DNA from: Thaumasiovibrio subtropicus
GTDB lineage: Bacteria; Pseudomonadota; Gammaproteobacteria; Enterobacterales; Vibrionaceae
Direction: 5' to 3'
Assembly: GCF_019703835.1 (NCBI RefSeq)
Contig: NZ_AP023054.1
Location: 2,913,580-2,977,579, forward strand
Length of the DNA: 64,000 nt
Position numbers and translations under genes: made by a program
Shown: positions 18,185 through 27,853 of the stretch, piece after piece
Layout of the letters: each line of letters opens with the position of its first letter
Numbering within the stretch: the first letter of the stretch is position 1
Notes under the pieces: model-generated
What the model saw: the letters and a program-made list of their open reading frames with translations, nothing else
Database searches by the model: none
What the model was told of the DNA's origin: nothing

Positions 18185-19540
18185 ATGATCACACACATTA
18201 GCCCGACAGGGTCAATGGATCTCCTCTCTCAAATTGAAGTGGACAAACTGAAACACACCGCGACCAGTGACCTGTACCGACTCTACCGCAACTGCTCACT
18301 GGCGATTTTGAACTCAGGCAGCCATACCGATAACTCAAAAGAGCTGCTCGATAGATACACCAGTTTTGATATCAATGTGCTGCGTCGTGAACGTGGTGTG
18401 AAACTGGAACTGATTAATCCACCAGAGCACGCGTTTGTTGATGGCCGCTTGATCAAAGGCATTCGTGAACACATGTTCTCTGTGCTGCGCGATATTCTCT
18501 ATCTCAACAGCCATGTCACTCAACGTGAAGGCCTAAACCTCACCAGTGCCGCCCACAATACTAACTTCATCTTTGATATCCTACGCAATGCGACGCTGTT
18601 GCGCCCACGGGTAGATCCCAACCTTGTGGTCTGCTGGGGCGGCCACTCGATCAATGACATCGAATATGAATACACCCGAAAGGTCGGCCATCAGCTTGGC
18701 TTACGTGAACTTAATGTCTGCACAGGCTGTGGACCGGGTGCGATGGAAGGGCCAATGAAAGGCGCAGCGATAGGTCATGCAAAACAGCGCTACAAAGAAG
18801 GTCGCTTTATCGGCCTGACTGAGCCCTCGATCATTGCCGCTGAACCACCAAACCCCATCGTCTCTGAGTTGGTGATTTTGCCTGATATTGAAAAGCGCCT
18901 TGAGGCCTTTGTCAGGGTTGCGCATGGTATTGTCATCTTCCCGGGCGGTGTCGGCACCTCGGAAGAACTACTCTATATCCTTGGTATCTTAATGCACCCA
19001 GCCAATGCCGATCAGCCAATGCCTCTGGTGTTAACTGGGCCGAAAGAAAGCGAAGCTTACTTCCGTACCATTGATACCTTCATCGCAAACACGCTCGGTG
19101 AGGAAGCACGTAAGCATTATCAAATCGTCATTGATGATCCGCAGAAAGTCGCCAAGATCATGAAAATCGCCATGCCGAAGGTCAAAGAGCATCGCCAATC
19201 GATCGGAGATGCATACAGTTACAACTGGTCACTGCGCATCGAGCCTGAGTTCCAGTTACCTTTTGAACCCACTCACGAAGCAATGGCATCGCTGGATCTC
19301 CACCTCAATCAAAAGCCGGAAATTCTTGCCGCGAATCTTCGTCGCGCCTTCTCAGGTATCGTTGCAGGTAACGTCAAAGATGAAGGGATCCGCGAAATTG
19401 AACGTCATGGCCCTTTCATTATCAATGGCGACGGCAAATTAATGAAAGACATGGACAAGCTTCTGCAAGGCTTTGTCGATCAACAGCGTATGAAACTGCC
19501 GGGCACCGCCTACGTGCCTTGCTACAAAATCGCGACCTAA
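18185..19540 (+). CDS. ppnN: PpnN, pyrimidine/purine nucleotide 5'-monophosphate nucleosidase
   Basis: PpnN (YgdH) hydrolyses nucleoside monophosphates to base and ribose 5-phosphate and is regulated by (p)ppGpp in E. coli. The 451-residue length matches E. coli. The LOG-like core is clear: [14 protein letters not shown] (about residues 182-195) and [16 protein letters not shown] (about 255-270), giving the PGGxGTxxE signature. The start at 18185 is preceded by GGAGGT five bases away; an upstream TTG in frame overlaps that site. A terminator follows at 19578. Confidence 0.95.
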   Translation: MITHISPTGSMDLLSQIEVDKLKHTATSDLYRLYRNCSLAILNSGSHTDNSKELLDRYTSFDINVLRRERGVKLELINPPEHAFVDGRLIKGIREHMFSVLRDILYLNSHVTQREGLNLTSAAHNTNFIFDILRNATLLRPRVDPNLVVCWGGHSINDIEYEYTRKVGHQLGLRELNVCTGCGPGAMEGPMKGAAIGHAKQRYKEGRFIGLTEPSIIAAEPPNPIVSELVILPDIEKRLEAFVRVAHGIVIFPGGVGTSEELLYILGILMHPANADQPMPLVLTGPKESEAYFRTIDTFIANTLGEEARKHYQIVIDDPQKVAKIMKIAMPKVKEHRQSIGDAYSYNWSLRIEPEFQLPFEPTHEAMASLDLHLNQKPEILAANLRRAFSGIVAGNVKDEGIREIERHGPFIINGDGKLMKDMDKLLQGFVDQQRMKLPGTAYVPCYKIAT

Positions 19541-19577
19541 TCGAGGCTATTTAGCGCTCGATCATCATCATGAAGCC

Positions 19578-19606
19578 AAAGCCGCCGTGATTACGGCGGC
19601 TTTTCT
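19578..19606 (+). terminator. Rho-independent terminator after ppnN
   Basis: The arms GCCGCCGT and ACGGCGGC enclose a GATT loop followed by TTTTCTT. Confidence 0.85.
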
Positions 19607-19675
19607 TCGTCTCATTTGCTCCTCACTCCCTCCCCCTGATATCATCGCCCTACGATTCACTACTTCTAACGCGCT

Positions 19676-20464
19676 ATGGCCATTCACCTTGTTGTTATCG
19701 ATGCTCTGAACCTTATTCGTCGTGTTCACGCGGCACAACCGAATCCTGATGACATCGACGCAACCTCACGAGTTTGCTGCCAAGCACTAACAAAAATTAT
19801 CAAGATGAGTGAACCGACCCACATCGTTGCCGTGTTTGATCACTTAAGCGAAGACAGAGGCTGGCGGGCAGACTTGCTCCCGGACTACAAACTGGGTCGT
19901 AAACCCATGCCTGAGGTGCTACTCAATAGCTTAGATCGTCTTCAAGAAGACTTTTGGCAGTTGGGTATTGATTCGCTGCTATCGGATGGCGATGAAGCGG
20001 ATGACCTCATTGCGACCATCGCGCTCAAAGTAGCCAACCGTGGCGAAAAGGTCACCATAGTGTCGACAGACAAAGGATTCTGCCAACTTCTACAGCCAAC
20101 CCTACAGATCCGTGACTACTTTCAACAACGCTGGCTTGATAGTGCCTTTATTGAAAAAGAATTTGGCGTGCTACCAGAGCAACTCACCGACTATTGGGGC
20201 TTAGCGGGGATCAGTTCAAGTAAGATCCCAGGCGTGCCGGGCATTGGCCCTAAAGCTGCATTGGCTTTATTAGAACAATACGGCAGCTTAGATAAGGTCC
20301 TTAGCGCCGAGGACATCCCCAGCAAATACGCGAAGAAGCTCGATGGTCATCACGACGACGCCCGCGCTGCGCAACAAGTCTCGAAGCTGAAAACCGATAT
20401 CCTGCTTGGCTTTAACCTACAAGATATCCGCTACGCTGCCGATGCAACACAATCACCTGCATAG
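19676..20464 (+). CDS. xni: Xni, flap endonuclease (ExoIX)
   Basis: A 262-residue FEN-family 5' nuclease lacking a polymerase part. The acidic metal-binding cluster is visible (DGDEADDLIATIA, about residues 103-115), as is VSTDKGFCQLL. The helix-3-turn-helix K+ site reads IPGVPGIGPKAALALLEQYG (about 183-202). The protein cleaves 5' flaps during DNA repair or replication. It begins about 70 bases after the ppnN terminator and converges on rlmM. There is no strong ribosome site before the ATG. Confidence 0.93.
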   Translation: MAIHLVVIDALNLIRRVHAAQPNPDDIDATSRVCCQALTKIIKMSEPTHIVAVFDHLSEDRGWRADLLPDYKLGRKPMPEVLLNSLDRLQEDFWQLGIDSLLSDGDEADDLIATIALKVANRGEKVTIVSTDKGFCQLLQPTLQIRDYFQQRWLDSAFIEKEFGVLPEQLTDYWGLAGISSSKIPGVPGIGPKAALALLEQYGSLDKVLSAEDIPSKYAKKLDGHHDDARAAQQVSKLKTDILLGFNLQDIRYAADATQSPA

Positions 20465-20504
20465 CGTTCTCAGGCCTCACCGCGCTTACGCTAGCAACCT
20501 TGCA

Positions 20505-20533
20505 TAAAAAAGCCACCTCAACGGAGGTGGCGA
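20505..20533 (-). terminator. Rho-independent terminator for rlmM
   Basis: The arms GCCACCTC and GAGGTGGC form an 8-bp stem with loop AACG; on the minus strand it is followed by six T. Confidence 0.85.
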
Positions 20534-20555
20534 GTATTCAATATCATCAAACCCA

Positions 20556-21650
20556 CTAGTAAGGTGAGATCTCGTTTAAGACTTGGATGTGTACCGTGAT
20601 CTCTTCGCGGTCGTGATAGAGGTGCTTCGCTTGGAGCTTAAACTTCACCTTGTTTTGGATCAGGTAGGTTTTTAAGTTCTCAATATCTTGAAGCACTTCG
20701 TCATAACGGCCTTTCATTGGCAGCTTCAAGTTAAAAATAGTCTCTTTCGCCCAACCTTTTACCAGCCACTCACCCATTAGATGCGCCACACGTGCTGGTT
20801 TCTCGACCATATCACAGATAAGCCAAGTGACATTTTTTCGTGGTGGTTCAAATTTGAAGCCATCGACTTCATGGTGTTTAACCTGACCGGTTTCCATCAA
20901 GCTATCTGCCATCTGGCCGTTATCAATGGCGTGAACAAACATCGAGCGCTTCACTAATTGATAAGTCCAACCGCCTGGACACGCCCCTAAATCCACACCC
21001 CACATACCGGCTGCCAAACGCGTATCCCACTCGTCACGAGGAATGAAGACATGAAAGGCTTCCTCGAGTTTCAATGTCGAACGGCTTGGCGCATCTGCTG
21101 GGAATTTCAAGCGCGGGATACCCATGAAAAAGGGCGAGTTGTTATTACTCAAAGAGTAACCAATGAAGCACTCACCCGGCGCCGTGAAGAACAAGTGGAA
21201 TACCGGCTTACGACTATTGTCTTTGTGGTAGAGGTAATCTTGTTTACGTAATGCCTGACGCAGTGGCACGGTAAACTTACGACAGAACTTAGACAGCTCT
21301 TTACCTTCATTGGTGTCTGGCATTTCGACACGCAAGTCACCGCAACGAGGAAACGCTAATTCATACTCTGCCAATGCTGCCAATAACGGCGAGATACGGT
21401 CACCCGCTGGCATATCACTGACCTGCCCAACCACCACCACCATCTGGCGCGCAAAGATCAGGCTTGAGAAGGCTATCTTCTCTATCAGTTTTTCTGCATC
21501 ACCGCCCTGATAACATTCAAACAACACATAACCGCTGTTTGCTTTGAGGCGCGGAAATCCATAAATCTCAGCCTCATTGGCTCTATTTTGGATCTCGCCA
21601 GCACACTCTTTTTCAAAGCCCGGACGACAATAAAGTAAAACCTGATTCAC
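20556..21650 (-). CDS. rlmM: RlmM, 23S rRNA 2'-O-methyltransferase (C2498)
   Basis: RlmM methylates the ribose of C2498 in 23S rRNA using S-adenosylmethionine. The 364-residue protein has an N-terminal THUMP-like half and a C-terminal Rossmann methyltransferase with the SAM loop [14 protein letters not shown] (about residues 222-235). The catalytic KDKE-type residues are spread through the C-terminal half (for example [10 protein letters not shown]). It is followed upstream by ygdD, with only nine bases between the ygdD stop and the rlmM start, and so is likely cotranscribed with it, as in E. coli. Confidence 0.95.
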   Translation of the reverse strand: MNQVLLYCRPGFEKECAGEIQNRANEAEIYGFPRLKANSGYVLFECYQGGDAEKLIEKIAFSSLIFARQMVVVVGQVSDMPAGDRISPLLAALAEYELAFPRCGDLRVEMPDTNEGKELSKFCRKFTVPLRQALRKQDYLYHKDNSRKPVFHLFFTAPGECFIGYSLSNNNSPFFMGIPRLKFPADAPSRSTLKLEEAFHVFIPRDEWDTRLAAGMWGVDLGACPGGWTYQLVKRSMFVHAIDNGQMADSLMETGQVKHHEVDGFKFEPPRKNVTWLICDMVEKPARVAHLMGEWLVKGWAKETIFNLKLPMKGRYDEVLQDIENLKTYLIQNKVKFKLQAKHLYHDREEITVHIQVLNEISPY

Positions 21651-21659
21651 GTTTCAACC

Positions 21660-22031
21660 TCACGCTAACCGCCAAGCTGCCACAGCAAGGGCAACCCAAC
21701 CAATAATAAAACAGAGCCCGCCAAGCGGCGTGATTGGCCCAAACCACTTAATCCCCGTCAATGCGAGGGCATAAAGACTGCCGCTAAACATGACGATACC
21801 AAGCGCAAAAAACAAGGCCGCGTATGATAACCCAGATGTGGGTAAAAAGCGCATCCAAATCCCCACCACCAGCAACACCAATGTGTGAATGAACTGGTAC
21901 TGCACACCGGTTTGAAAAACATCCAGCAGATGTGGCGGCAATTTCGCCTTTAATCCATGTGCAGCAAAGGCTCCTAACATAACACTCAATGCACCACTCA
22001 ACGAAGCCAGCACCAAAATCCATTTCGCCAT
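21660..22031 (-). CDS. ygdD: YgdD, DUF423 inner-membrane protein
   Basis: A 123-residue integral membrane protein with about four hydrophobic segments (the first is WILVLASLSGALSVMLGAFA). It belongs to the DUF423/UPF0382 family, function unknown. The start at 22031 (MAKW) has GGAGAG upstream; an extension to 22049 is unlikely. It lies between the hydrolase gene and rlmM on the same strand, as in the E. coli gcvA-ygdD-rlmM order. Confidence 0.9.
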   Translation of the reverse strand: MAKWILVLASLSGALSVMLGAFAAHGLKAKLPPHLLDVFQTGVQYQFIHTLVLLVVGIWMRFLPTSGLSYAALFFALGIVMFSGSLYALALTGIKWFGPITPLGGLCFIIGWVALAVAAWRLA

Positions 22032-22084
22032 TTCACACTCTCCGTTCACAAGCCGCGATAAGACGCGGCGCTATCCCACACCGT

Positions 22085-22699
22085 TTAGGCAAGCTGAGCT
22101 TTAATGAAGCGACTCAGAGAGTCTACGGCTTCAGCAATGTTCTCCGCTTCCGTTTTCCCAGACGCTTTACGCGGCTTAAAGCTATGATCACCATCCGGTA
22201 AGAACTGCACCTTAACCTGTGCCGAAAATGAATAGCTTTCGACCTCAGCACGATGACCAAATGTATCCCGCTCACCTTGCAAAATCAGACAAGGCAAACT
22301 GAAGTTGGTAAGGTGCTCGCCTCGATAGACATCTTTACCCGGCGCGTGAAAGGGAAAACCTAAGCATGCCACACCTGCCAAGGTGGGGTTTTCAGTGGCA
22401 ACTAAGCTCGCCATTCTTCCCCCCATGGATTTCCCACCGATGACTAAAGGGCGCTCGCTGTGCGCATCAATGTGCTGTTGAAAGTCCTCTAATAACTTAG
22501 GGGCACGATCGGGCGGCCGCTTTTTGCCATCTTCCGCTCGCTTCACCATGTAAGGGAAGTTAAATCGAATCACCCGGATCCCTTCATTCGCGAGGCCTTT
22601 TGCTACTGCCGTCATGAAATCATGATCCATCCCCGCACCAGCACCGTGGGCAAACAAGAAGTTGATAGGGCTATCGTCTGGCCCATCGATTAAATACAT
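22085..22699 (-). CDS. Alpha/beta hydrolase, TEX30/KANL3-like
   Basis: A 204-residue cytoplasmic hydrolase. The oxyanion loop FAHGAGAGMDHDFM appears at the N-terminus, the nucleophile elbow GKSMGGRMA near residue 90, the acid in LQGERDTFG and the base in DGDHSFKPRK. This is the small bacterial family related to human TEX30; the substrate is unknown. It is inserted between gcvA and ygdD, which are neighbours in E. coli. The minus-strand genes gcvA, this one, ygdD and rlmM are closely spaced and may share transcripts. Confidence 0.85.
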   Translation of the reverse strand: MYLIDGPDDSPINFLFAHGAGAGMDHDFMTAVAKGLANEGIRVIRFNFPYMVKRAEDGKKRPPDRAPKLLEDFQQHIDAHSERPLVIGGKSMGGRMASLVATENPTLAGVACLGFPFHAPGKDVYRGEHLTNFSLPCLILQGERDTFGHRAEVESYSFSAQVKVQFLPDGDHSFKPRKASGKTEAENIAEAVDSLSRFIKAQLA

Positions 22700-22710
22700 A
22701 CCACCTGTCC

Positions 22711-23613
22711 TTAGCTGAAAATATCTTGTTCACTGCTGGCTTTGGCTAAAATCCAGTTCCGGAAAATAGCAATGCGACCACTTTCCGCTTGCTTCTCATG
22801 ACAAACAAAATAGAACGCATTATTGCTGACCAGCTTCTCTTCAAAGGGACACACCAAGCGTCCTGCTTCTAGTTCGGGTTGCGCCAATACATTATTACCA
22901 AGCGCAATGCCTTGTCCGTGCACTGCCGCCTGCAACACCATGGTCGAGTGACTAAAAATAGGCCCCTGATTAAAGTTAGTGCCTTCAAGACCAAACTCAC
23001 GGAAAAAATGCTTCCACTCTTTACGCGAGGTGTCATGCAATAAGGTATGTGCTTTGATATCAACAAGGTTGCGCAGTGGTTTGTTGCCGGTCAGCAGCAT
23101 AGGTGAACAAACGGGCAGCAGATATTCTTGATACAGCTTATCGCAGCGCAAACCACTCCAGTTACCGCGCCCGTAATAGATAGCCACATCCACATCGTCA
23201 GTGAGTGATCCATCATCCATGTCAACGGCTTTAATGCGAACATCGACTTCAGGATGTAACTGATGGAAATCACTGAGGCGAGGCACCAACCATTGAATCG
23301 CAAAGCTCGGCGGCAAACTGATGGTCAACGCCCCTTTCGATCCTCTTTCCAATACTTTATCGGTAGCATCCGATAATGAGGTGAAGATATCTTTGATGTC
23401 GAGGAAGTAGCTTTGTCCCTCTTCTGTTAACAAAAGAGAGCGGTTTCTTCGCCGAAATAATTTTAATCCGAGAAACTCCTCTAATGCCTTGATTTGATGA
23501 CTCACAGCGGCCTGAGTCACAAATAACTCATCCGCAGCTTTAGTAAAGCTGAGGTTACGTGCGGCCGCTTCAAAGGCTTTGAGCGAGTTGAGTGGAGGTA
23601 AACGTCTTGCCAT
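22711..23613 (-). CDS. gcvA: GcvA, LysR-type regulator of glycine cleavage
   Basis: A 300-residue LysR-family regulator. The N-terminal winged HTH (PPLNSLKAFEAAARNLSFTK, then ELFVTQAAVSHQIKALE) matches GcvA closely. The C-terminal half is the substrate-binding-like effector domain. GcvA activates or represses the glycine cleavage operon and activates the divergent small RNA GcvB. Here the divergent region does contain a GcvB-like sequence (23664-23883), which strongly supports this assignment over other LysR subfamilies. Confidence 0.95.
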   Translation of the reverse strand: MARRLPPLNSLKAFEAAARNLSFTKAADELFVTQAAVSHQIKALEEFLGLKLFRRRNRSLLLTEEGQSYFLDIKDIFTSLSDATDKVLERGSKGALTISLPPSFAIQWLVPRLSDFHQLHPEVDVRIKAVDMDDGSLTDDVDVAIYYGRGNWSGLRCDKLYQEYLLPVCSPMLLTGNKPLRNLVDIKAHTLLHDTSRKEWKHFFREFGLEGTNFNQGPIFSHSTMVLQAAVHGQGIALGNNVLAQPELEAGRLVCPFEEKLVSNNAFYFVCHEKQAESGRIAIFRNWILAKASSEQDIFS

Positions 23614-23651
23614 GCCAAAGGTCTCAATAGTATTAGTTTTTTTAATCTCAA

Positions 23652-23659
23652 ATATTATA
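23652..23659 (+). promoter_or_regulatory. Candidate -10 element of gcvB
   Basis: TATTATAA lies about six bases before the proposed GcvB 5' end, in the gcvA-gcvB divergent region where GcvA should bind. Position and sequence suit a sigma-70 -10 box; no clear -35 is visible, as expected for an activated promoter. Confidence 0.5.
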
Positions 23660-23663
23660 AATT

Positions 23664-23883
23664 GTCCGTTGTCCCCTGGCTAGAGAATCCCTATAGTTTG
23701 CTACGCAACGAAAGATTGCGATGCGTTGTTTTACAAGGTATTGAATATTTTGTTGCGATGTTGTGTTTGCATTTTTTCGGCGCGTTGCCGAATCGGGTAG
23801 TGATACCCAACAATTCCTGTATTTTTGACCTGTCTGTCAAAGTTCTACATTAGCACTGTGCCCCAACACAGTGCTATTTTTTT
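23664..23883 (+). ncRNA. gcvB: GcvB regulatory small RNA
   Basis: GcvB is an Hfq-dependent RNA that represses many amino-acid and peptide transport mRNAs. The location between gcvA and csdA, divergent from gcvA, is exactly that of E. coli. Diagnostic parts: the GU-rich R1 seed region (GATGTTGTGTTTGCATT, 23758-23774), the conserved block AATTCCTGTATTTTTGACC continuing into TGTCTGTC (23812-23838), and a 10-bp terminator stem TAGCACTGTG/CACAGTGCTA followed by seven T (23851-23883). The 3' end is firm; the 5' end is estimated from the -10 box. Confidence 0.88.
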
Positions 23884-23942
23884 GCTTGCAGTTTGCTTCA
23901 CCGCGCCGCAAGATCACGCCAAACTCCCAAATGACTATAGCT

Positions 23943-25142
23943 ATGTTTGATATCGATGCCATCCGCCGTCAATTTCCTGCGCTCCAAGTACCTGCTGCCG
24001 TCTATCTCGATAGCGCAGCGACGGCCCAGAAACCCAAAGTGGTGTTAGACGCCATTCAATCAGCATATCAACAGGGACATGCCAATGTGCATCGTGGCAA
24101 CCATCAGCTCACAGCCAATGCAACAGCGGCATTTGAGGCTGCGAGGAAAACGGTTCAACACTTTATAAACGCGACGTTCAGTCAAGAAATCATCTGGACA
24201 CGCGGCGCGACCGAAGCGTTAAACTTAATTGCGCAAAGCTATGCAAGACCACGGCTTCAGCCGGGCGATATCATTCTCGTCGGTGAAATGGAGCATCACG
24301 CCAACATTGTGCCGTGGCAAATGGTTGCGGAACAAACCGGTGCCACCATTCAAAAAATTCCCATGTCGAGGGACTGCCAGTTAGATATGGCCGCCTTTGA
24401 CGCTTTGCTCACCGACAAGGTTAAGATTGTCGCTGTCGCGCACATTACGAATGTCACTGGCACGCGCCAGCCTATCGAAACCCTGATTCAAAAAGCCCAT
24501 GAAGTGGGGGCTATTGTCGTGGTGGATGGAGCGCAAGGCATCGTCCACGAAAATGTGGATGTTCAAGCCCTCGACGCAGATTTCTATGTCTTTTCAGGCC
24601 ACAAGCTGTTCGCTCCCACAGGCATTGGGGTCCTCTATGGCAAAAAGGCCCTACTTGATGCCATGCCACCATGGCACGGCGGCGGGAAGATGGTAGAAAA
24701 GGTCTCTTTTTCTGGTACCACCTTTACGGGGTTGCCCGGCAAGTTTGAAGCGGGAACACCAAACATCTCTGGTGCTGTCGCACTCTCAACAGCCATACAA
24801 TGGTTGTCTGAACTGGATCGTGATGGCGCAGAAGCGCATATCTTAACGCTCAAAGATAAGGCGATTGCTGCCCTATCGTCACTGGATGACCTTCGCTTCA
24901 TTGGCTTACAAACCCACAGCGGGGTGTTTTCCTTTGTGATTGATGGCATCCATTATCAAGATATTGCCATGCTACTTGACCAACAAAACATCGCGGTACG
25001 CGCGGGCAATCACTGTGCCCATCCACTTTGCGATGCGCTAAACATCGCCGGGACTATTCGGGTTTCTATCGCCCTGTATAATACAGAGGAAGATATTGAT
25101 AAATTCATCGCTGCGCTCACCAAAGCCTGCGATCTGTTATAA
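23943..25142 (+). CDS. csdA: CsdA, cysteine desulfurase
   Basis: A PLP-dependent class V aminotransferase-fold enzyme that removes sulfur from cysteine for transfer to CsdE. The 399-residue product contains YLDSAATAQKP, HRGNHQLT, the PLP histidine region GEMEHHANIVPW, the lysine motif SGHKLFAPTGIGVLYG and the active cysteine loop RAGNHCAHP near the C-terminus. The start could be 23943 or the ATG at 23931; neither has a clear ribosome site. The csdE start lies nine bases after its stop. Promoter signals must lie near or within the GcvB terminator region. Confidence 0.93.
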   Translation: MFDIDAIRRQFPALQVPAAVYLDSAATAQKPKVVLDAIQSAYQQGHANVHRGNHQLTANATAAFEAARKTVQHFINATFSQEIIWTRGATEALNLIAQSYARPRLQPGDIILVGEMEHHANIVPWQMVAEQTGATIQKIPMSRDCQLDMAAFDALLTDKVKIVAVAHITNVTGTRQPIETLIQKAHEVGAIVVVDGAQGIVHENVDVQALDADFYVFSGHKLFAPTGIGVLYGKKALLDAMPPWHGGGKMVEKVSFSGTTFTGLPGKFEAGTPNISGAVALSTAIQWLSELDRDGAEAHILTLKDKAIAALSSLDDLRFIGLQTHSGVFSFVIDGIHYQDIAMLLDQQNIAVRAGNHCAHPLCDALNIAGTIRVSIALYNTEEDIDKFIAALTKACDLL

Positions 25143-25151
25143 GGCACCCTC

Positions 25152-25580
25152 ATGAAGCAAGCTCATCCCTTTGGCACAGAGATTACCGCTGAACACGTTC
25201 AGGAAACACTTAGCACGATGCAAGGGTGGGAGAACCGCTACCGTCAAGTTATTCAATGGGGGAAGCAACTTCCCGCTCTTGCTGAAGAGGCGCGTACCGA
25301 TGGCGCGAAAGTGAGTGGCTGTGAGAGCAACGTGTGGCTTCATTGGCACCTTGATGACAATGGCCGTTACCAACTCGCCGCCGACTCGGATGCACGCATT
25401 GTCAAAGGGCTAGTCTGTTTAGTACTTGCCGCCTACCACAATAAAACGGCGCCAGAGATCCAAGCCTTCGACTTTAGCGCTTACTTTGCTGCACTCGGTA
25501 TGGAGAACCACTTAACCCCCACGCGTAGCAATGGCATCTATGCCATTGTTGAGAAGATAAAGCAGATCGGCGGTAGCTAA
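25152..25580 (+). CDS. csdE: CsdE, sulfur acceptor protein
   Basis: A 142-residue SufE-family protein that accepts persulfide sulfur from CsdA. The acceptor cysteine is in KVSGCESNVWL (about residue 57), the hallmark of SufE/CsdE. It follows csdA by nine bases in one transcription unit and converges on tcdA (CsdL), the third member of the E. coli Csd set. A strong bidirectional terminator separates them. Confidence 0.94.
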   Translation: MKQAHPFGTEITAEHVQETLSTMQGWENRYRQVIQWGKQLPALAEEARTDGAKVSGCESNVWLHWHLDDNGRYQLAADSDARIVKGLVCLVLAAYHNKTAPEIQAFDFSAYFAALGMENHLTPTRSNGIYAIVEKIKQIGGS

Positions 25581-25628
25581 CCCCAAAAATGGACTACCTT
25601 AGATCCATATTAGTAAGCCAAAGAAGAC

Positions 25629-25667
25629 AAAAGCCCGACAGTGATAGGATCACCGTCGGGCTTTTTT
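25629..25667. terminator. Bidirectional terminator between csdE and tcdA
   Basis: The arms AAAAGCCCGAC and GTCGGGCTTTT with an additional inner GTGAT/ATCAC stem form a long hairpin with T-runs on both strands. Confidence 0.9.
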
Positions 25668-25686
25668 AATCCATCCACAGCAACTA

Positions 25687-26493
25687 CTACTTCTTCGCCG
25701 TTAGCTTAGCGATAATCCGTGAAACGGCAACGAAACCAAAGGTAGCAGTGACCATAGTGGCAGCGCCGAAGCCCGCAGCACAATCCATGCGCTTCACCCC
25801 GTCGGCACTCGCTTTCACGCCGCACACCGAGCCATCGGGTTGCGGGTATTTCAGTTGCTCAGTAGAAAACACGCAATCAATACCAAACTTACGTTTCGGG
25901 TTCTTCGAGAAGTTATGGCGGTGACGTAAGGTATCACGCAGTTTTTTGGCTAGCGGGTCTTGAATCGTTTTCGTCAGATCGGCAATTTGAATCTGTGTCG
26001 GGTCGACTTGCCCACCCGCGCCACCCGTGGTGATTACTTTGAATTTGTTTCGCTTACAATGGGCCAGTAATGCGGCTTTCGGTAGGATGCTATCTATTGC
26101 ATCTAAAATGTAGTCGTAACGACCATCCAAGTGCTCGGCGACGTTTTCAGGCGTGATAAAGTCGTCGATGAGGTGTACAACGCACTCAGGATTAATCAGT
26201 TGAATACGGTCCGCCATCACTTCGATTTTGCTTTGTCCTACCGTGCCGGACATCGCGTGAATTTGGCGGTTGATATTTGTCACACAGACATCGTCCATAT
26301 CAATGAGGGTGATCTCGCCAACCCCAGAACGCGCTAAAGCTTCAGCCGCCCACGATCCAACCCCACCAATACCGATCACACAGACATGCGATGCACGTAA
26401 AATCTCTACTTCATTATTCCCATAAAGACGACGCGTGCCGCCAAAACGTTGGTCATATTGTTCACTGGCTGGAGAGAGATCGTCACGCATCAT
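25687..26493 (-). CDS. tcdA: TcdA (CsdL), tRNA threonylcarbamoyladenosine dehydratase
   Basis: TcdA cyclises t6A37 in tRNA to ct6A using ATP, with sulfur transfer through CsdA/CsdE. The 268-residue protein is an E1-like ThiF/MoeB fold: the nucleotide loop GIGGVGSWAAEALARSG (about residues 37-53), DMDDVCVTNINRQ, and a cysteine-containing C-terminal part. It has a C-terminal hydrophobic stretch (ATMVTATFGFVAVSRII) as in E. coli. Convergence with csdA-csdE fits the shared pathway. Confidence 0.94.
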   Translation of the reverse strand: MMRDDLSPASEQYDQRFGGTRRLYGNNEVEILRASHVCVIGIGGVGSWAAEALARSGVGEITLIDMDDVCVTNINRQIHAMSGTVGQSKIEVMADRIQLINPECVVHLIDDFITPENVAEHLDGRYDYILDAIDSILPKAALLAHCKRNKFKVITTGGAGGQVDPTQIQIADLTKTIQDPLAKKLRDTLRHRHNFSKNPKRKFGIDCVFSTEQLKYPQPDGSVCGVKASADGVKRMDCAAGFGAATMVTATFGFVAVSRIIAKLTAKK

Positions 26494-26514
26494 CTAGTCC
26501 TGAATTTATTACAA

Positions 26515-26548
26515 ATAAAAGAAGAGCGCGTTTTATACGCGCTCTCTT
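26515..26548 (-). terminator. Rho-independent terminator for mltA
   Basis: The arms AGAGCGCG and CGCGCTCT pair around TTTTATA; the minus strand continues into a T-rich run toward tcdA. Confidence 0.75.
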
Positions 26549-26561
26549 AAGGTTTGTCCAG

Positions 26562-27620
26562 TTATGGCATGGATAACTGCCAGACACGGCCAAAGTGCTT
26601 GTAATGGCCCGCTTTCACCCCTGCCTCATTCCCCATGCCATGGTAGAGATCAAGGTGATTCCCTTTCACAGCGCCGCCAGTATCAAGTACAACCATCAGT
26701 CGCAGCTCATGCGCCCCTGTCCACACGCCGCGCGCATCCAGTTGAGGAACTTCTACTAACAGTACACTGCCAAGGGGTAACAGAGAACGATCCGCTGCAA
26801 CGCTGGCATCCGCTACCAGTGGGATCCCTGCGCTCCCCAAAACATCCAGTACATCGGTGGGTTGAAAGAATACAAAAGAAGCATTGTTTTCCATCAACTC
26901 AAACACAGCCGCTTCATCTTGCTTAGCCGCCCATTGATGGATCGCTTCAAGAGACATAGCTTCACGCGCCACTTCTCCACGCTCAATCAAGACACGACCG
27001 ATACTGGTGTATGCGTGGTTATTTTTACCTGCGTAGGCAAAATACTGCATCTGGTCGTTATCGCCGAAGTGGACAAAACCACTGCCCTGCACTTCCATCA
27101 TAAAGTTATCTAAAGGCGACGCACTATAGCCCAACTCTAGCCCTTGGCCGTCCAATGCCCCCCAATAAATCTCAGCGCGCGTTGGACAGTCTGATTGGCA
27201 GTTCGGTTTGCCATAAACTGGGTATTGGTAGACTTCATCCGGTTGATGGCGCATCTCGATCACTGGAGAAAAGTAGCCGGTCATTAAGACATTACCGAAG
27301 CCATCGGCCCCTTGTAACTGCGCAATCTGTAACGCGGTGCCAGATAGCTCACTTAGCTCTCCTCCTTGCGCCAGCCAGTGTTTAATCTCTTGATACAAGG
27401 GAGCAAAGTTTGCCGCCATGGAAGGCGAGCGTTGCACGACGAGGTCTGTCTGGGCAACAAAATCTGTCGTCTCCGCCAGTGCCAGTTCACTGTTTACTTC
27501 AGCAACTGTATTGAGTTCATTGAGCAACTTACCATCGAGGTATTGCTGCCCTTGCTCGCTATTTCTCGCACACCCCACTGAGAGAATACTCAAAAATATG
27601 ACACTAATTAGACGAACCAC
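26562..27620 (-). CDS. mltA: MltA, membrane-bound lytic murein transglycosylase A
   Basis: A lipoprotein that cleaves peptidoglycan glycan strands to 1,6-anhydromuramyl products at the outer membrane. The GTG start has AAAAGGAA upstream. A lipobox LSVGC puts the lipidated cysteine at residue 17. The catalytic aspartate region VVLDTGGAVKGNHLDLYHG is near the C-terminus (about 315-335), and GYFSPVIEMR and YFAYAGKN blocks are typical of MltA. 352 residues, close to E. coli (365). Gene order mltA-tcdA matches E. coli. Confidence 0.95.
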   Translation of the reverse strand: MVRLISVIFLSILSVGCARNSEQGQQYLDGKLLNELNTVAEVNSELALAETTDFVAQTDLVVQRSPSMAANFAPLYQEIKHWLAQGGELSELSGTALQIAQLQGADGFGNVLMTGYFSPVIEMRHQPDEVYQYPVYGKPNCQSDCPTRAEIYWGALDGQGLELGYSASPLDNFMMEVQGSGFVHFGDNDQMQYFAYAGKNNHAYTSIGRVLIERGEVAREAMSLEAIHQWAAKQDEAAVFELMENNASFVFFQPTDVLDVLGSAGIPLVADASVAADRSLLPLGSVLLVEVPQLDARGVWTGAHELRLMVVLDTGGAVKGNHLDLYHGMGNEAGVKAGHYKHFGRVWQLSMP

Positions 27621-27853
27621 TTTTATTCCTTTTAGTCTTTTTATGAGTGTAACGATCTAGCAAAAAGTACTCAGTTCAACACTCAATATGTTTAATACGC
27701 ATTACTTAGGTATTATTTAAAATACATTTTCTATCTGGATAGTTTCCACTTTCTCACCATACTCAATGAGTGTCATATTTATGTCATCTTCAAGCAGTAA
27801 AAATGTCATTAATAATAAAAAAAAGTGCAATAGAACTTGGTAGGGAGGACGCC

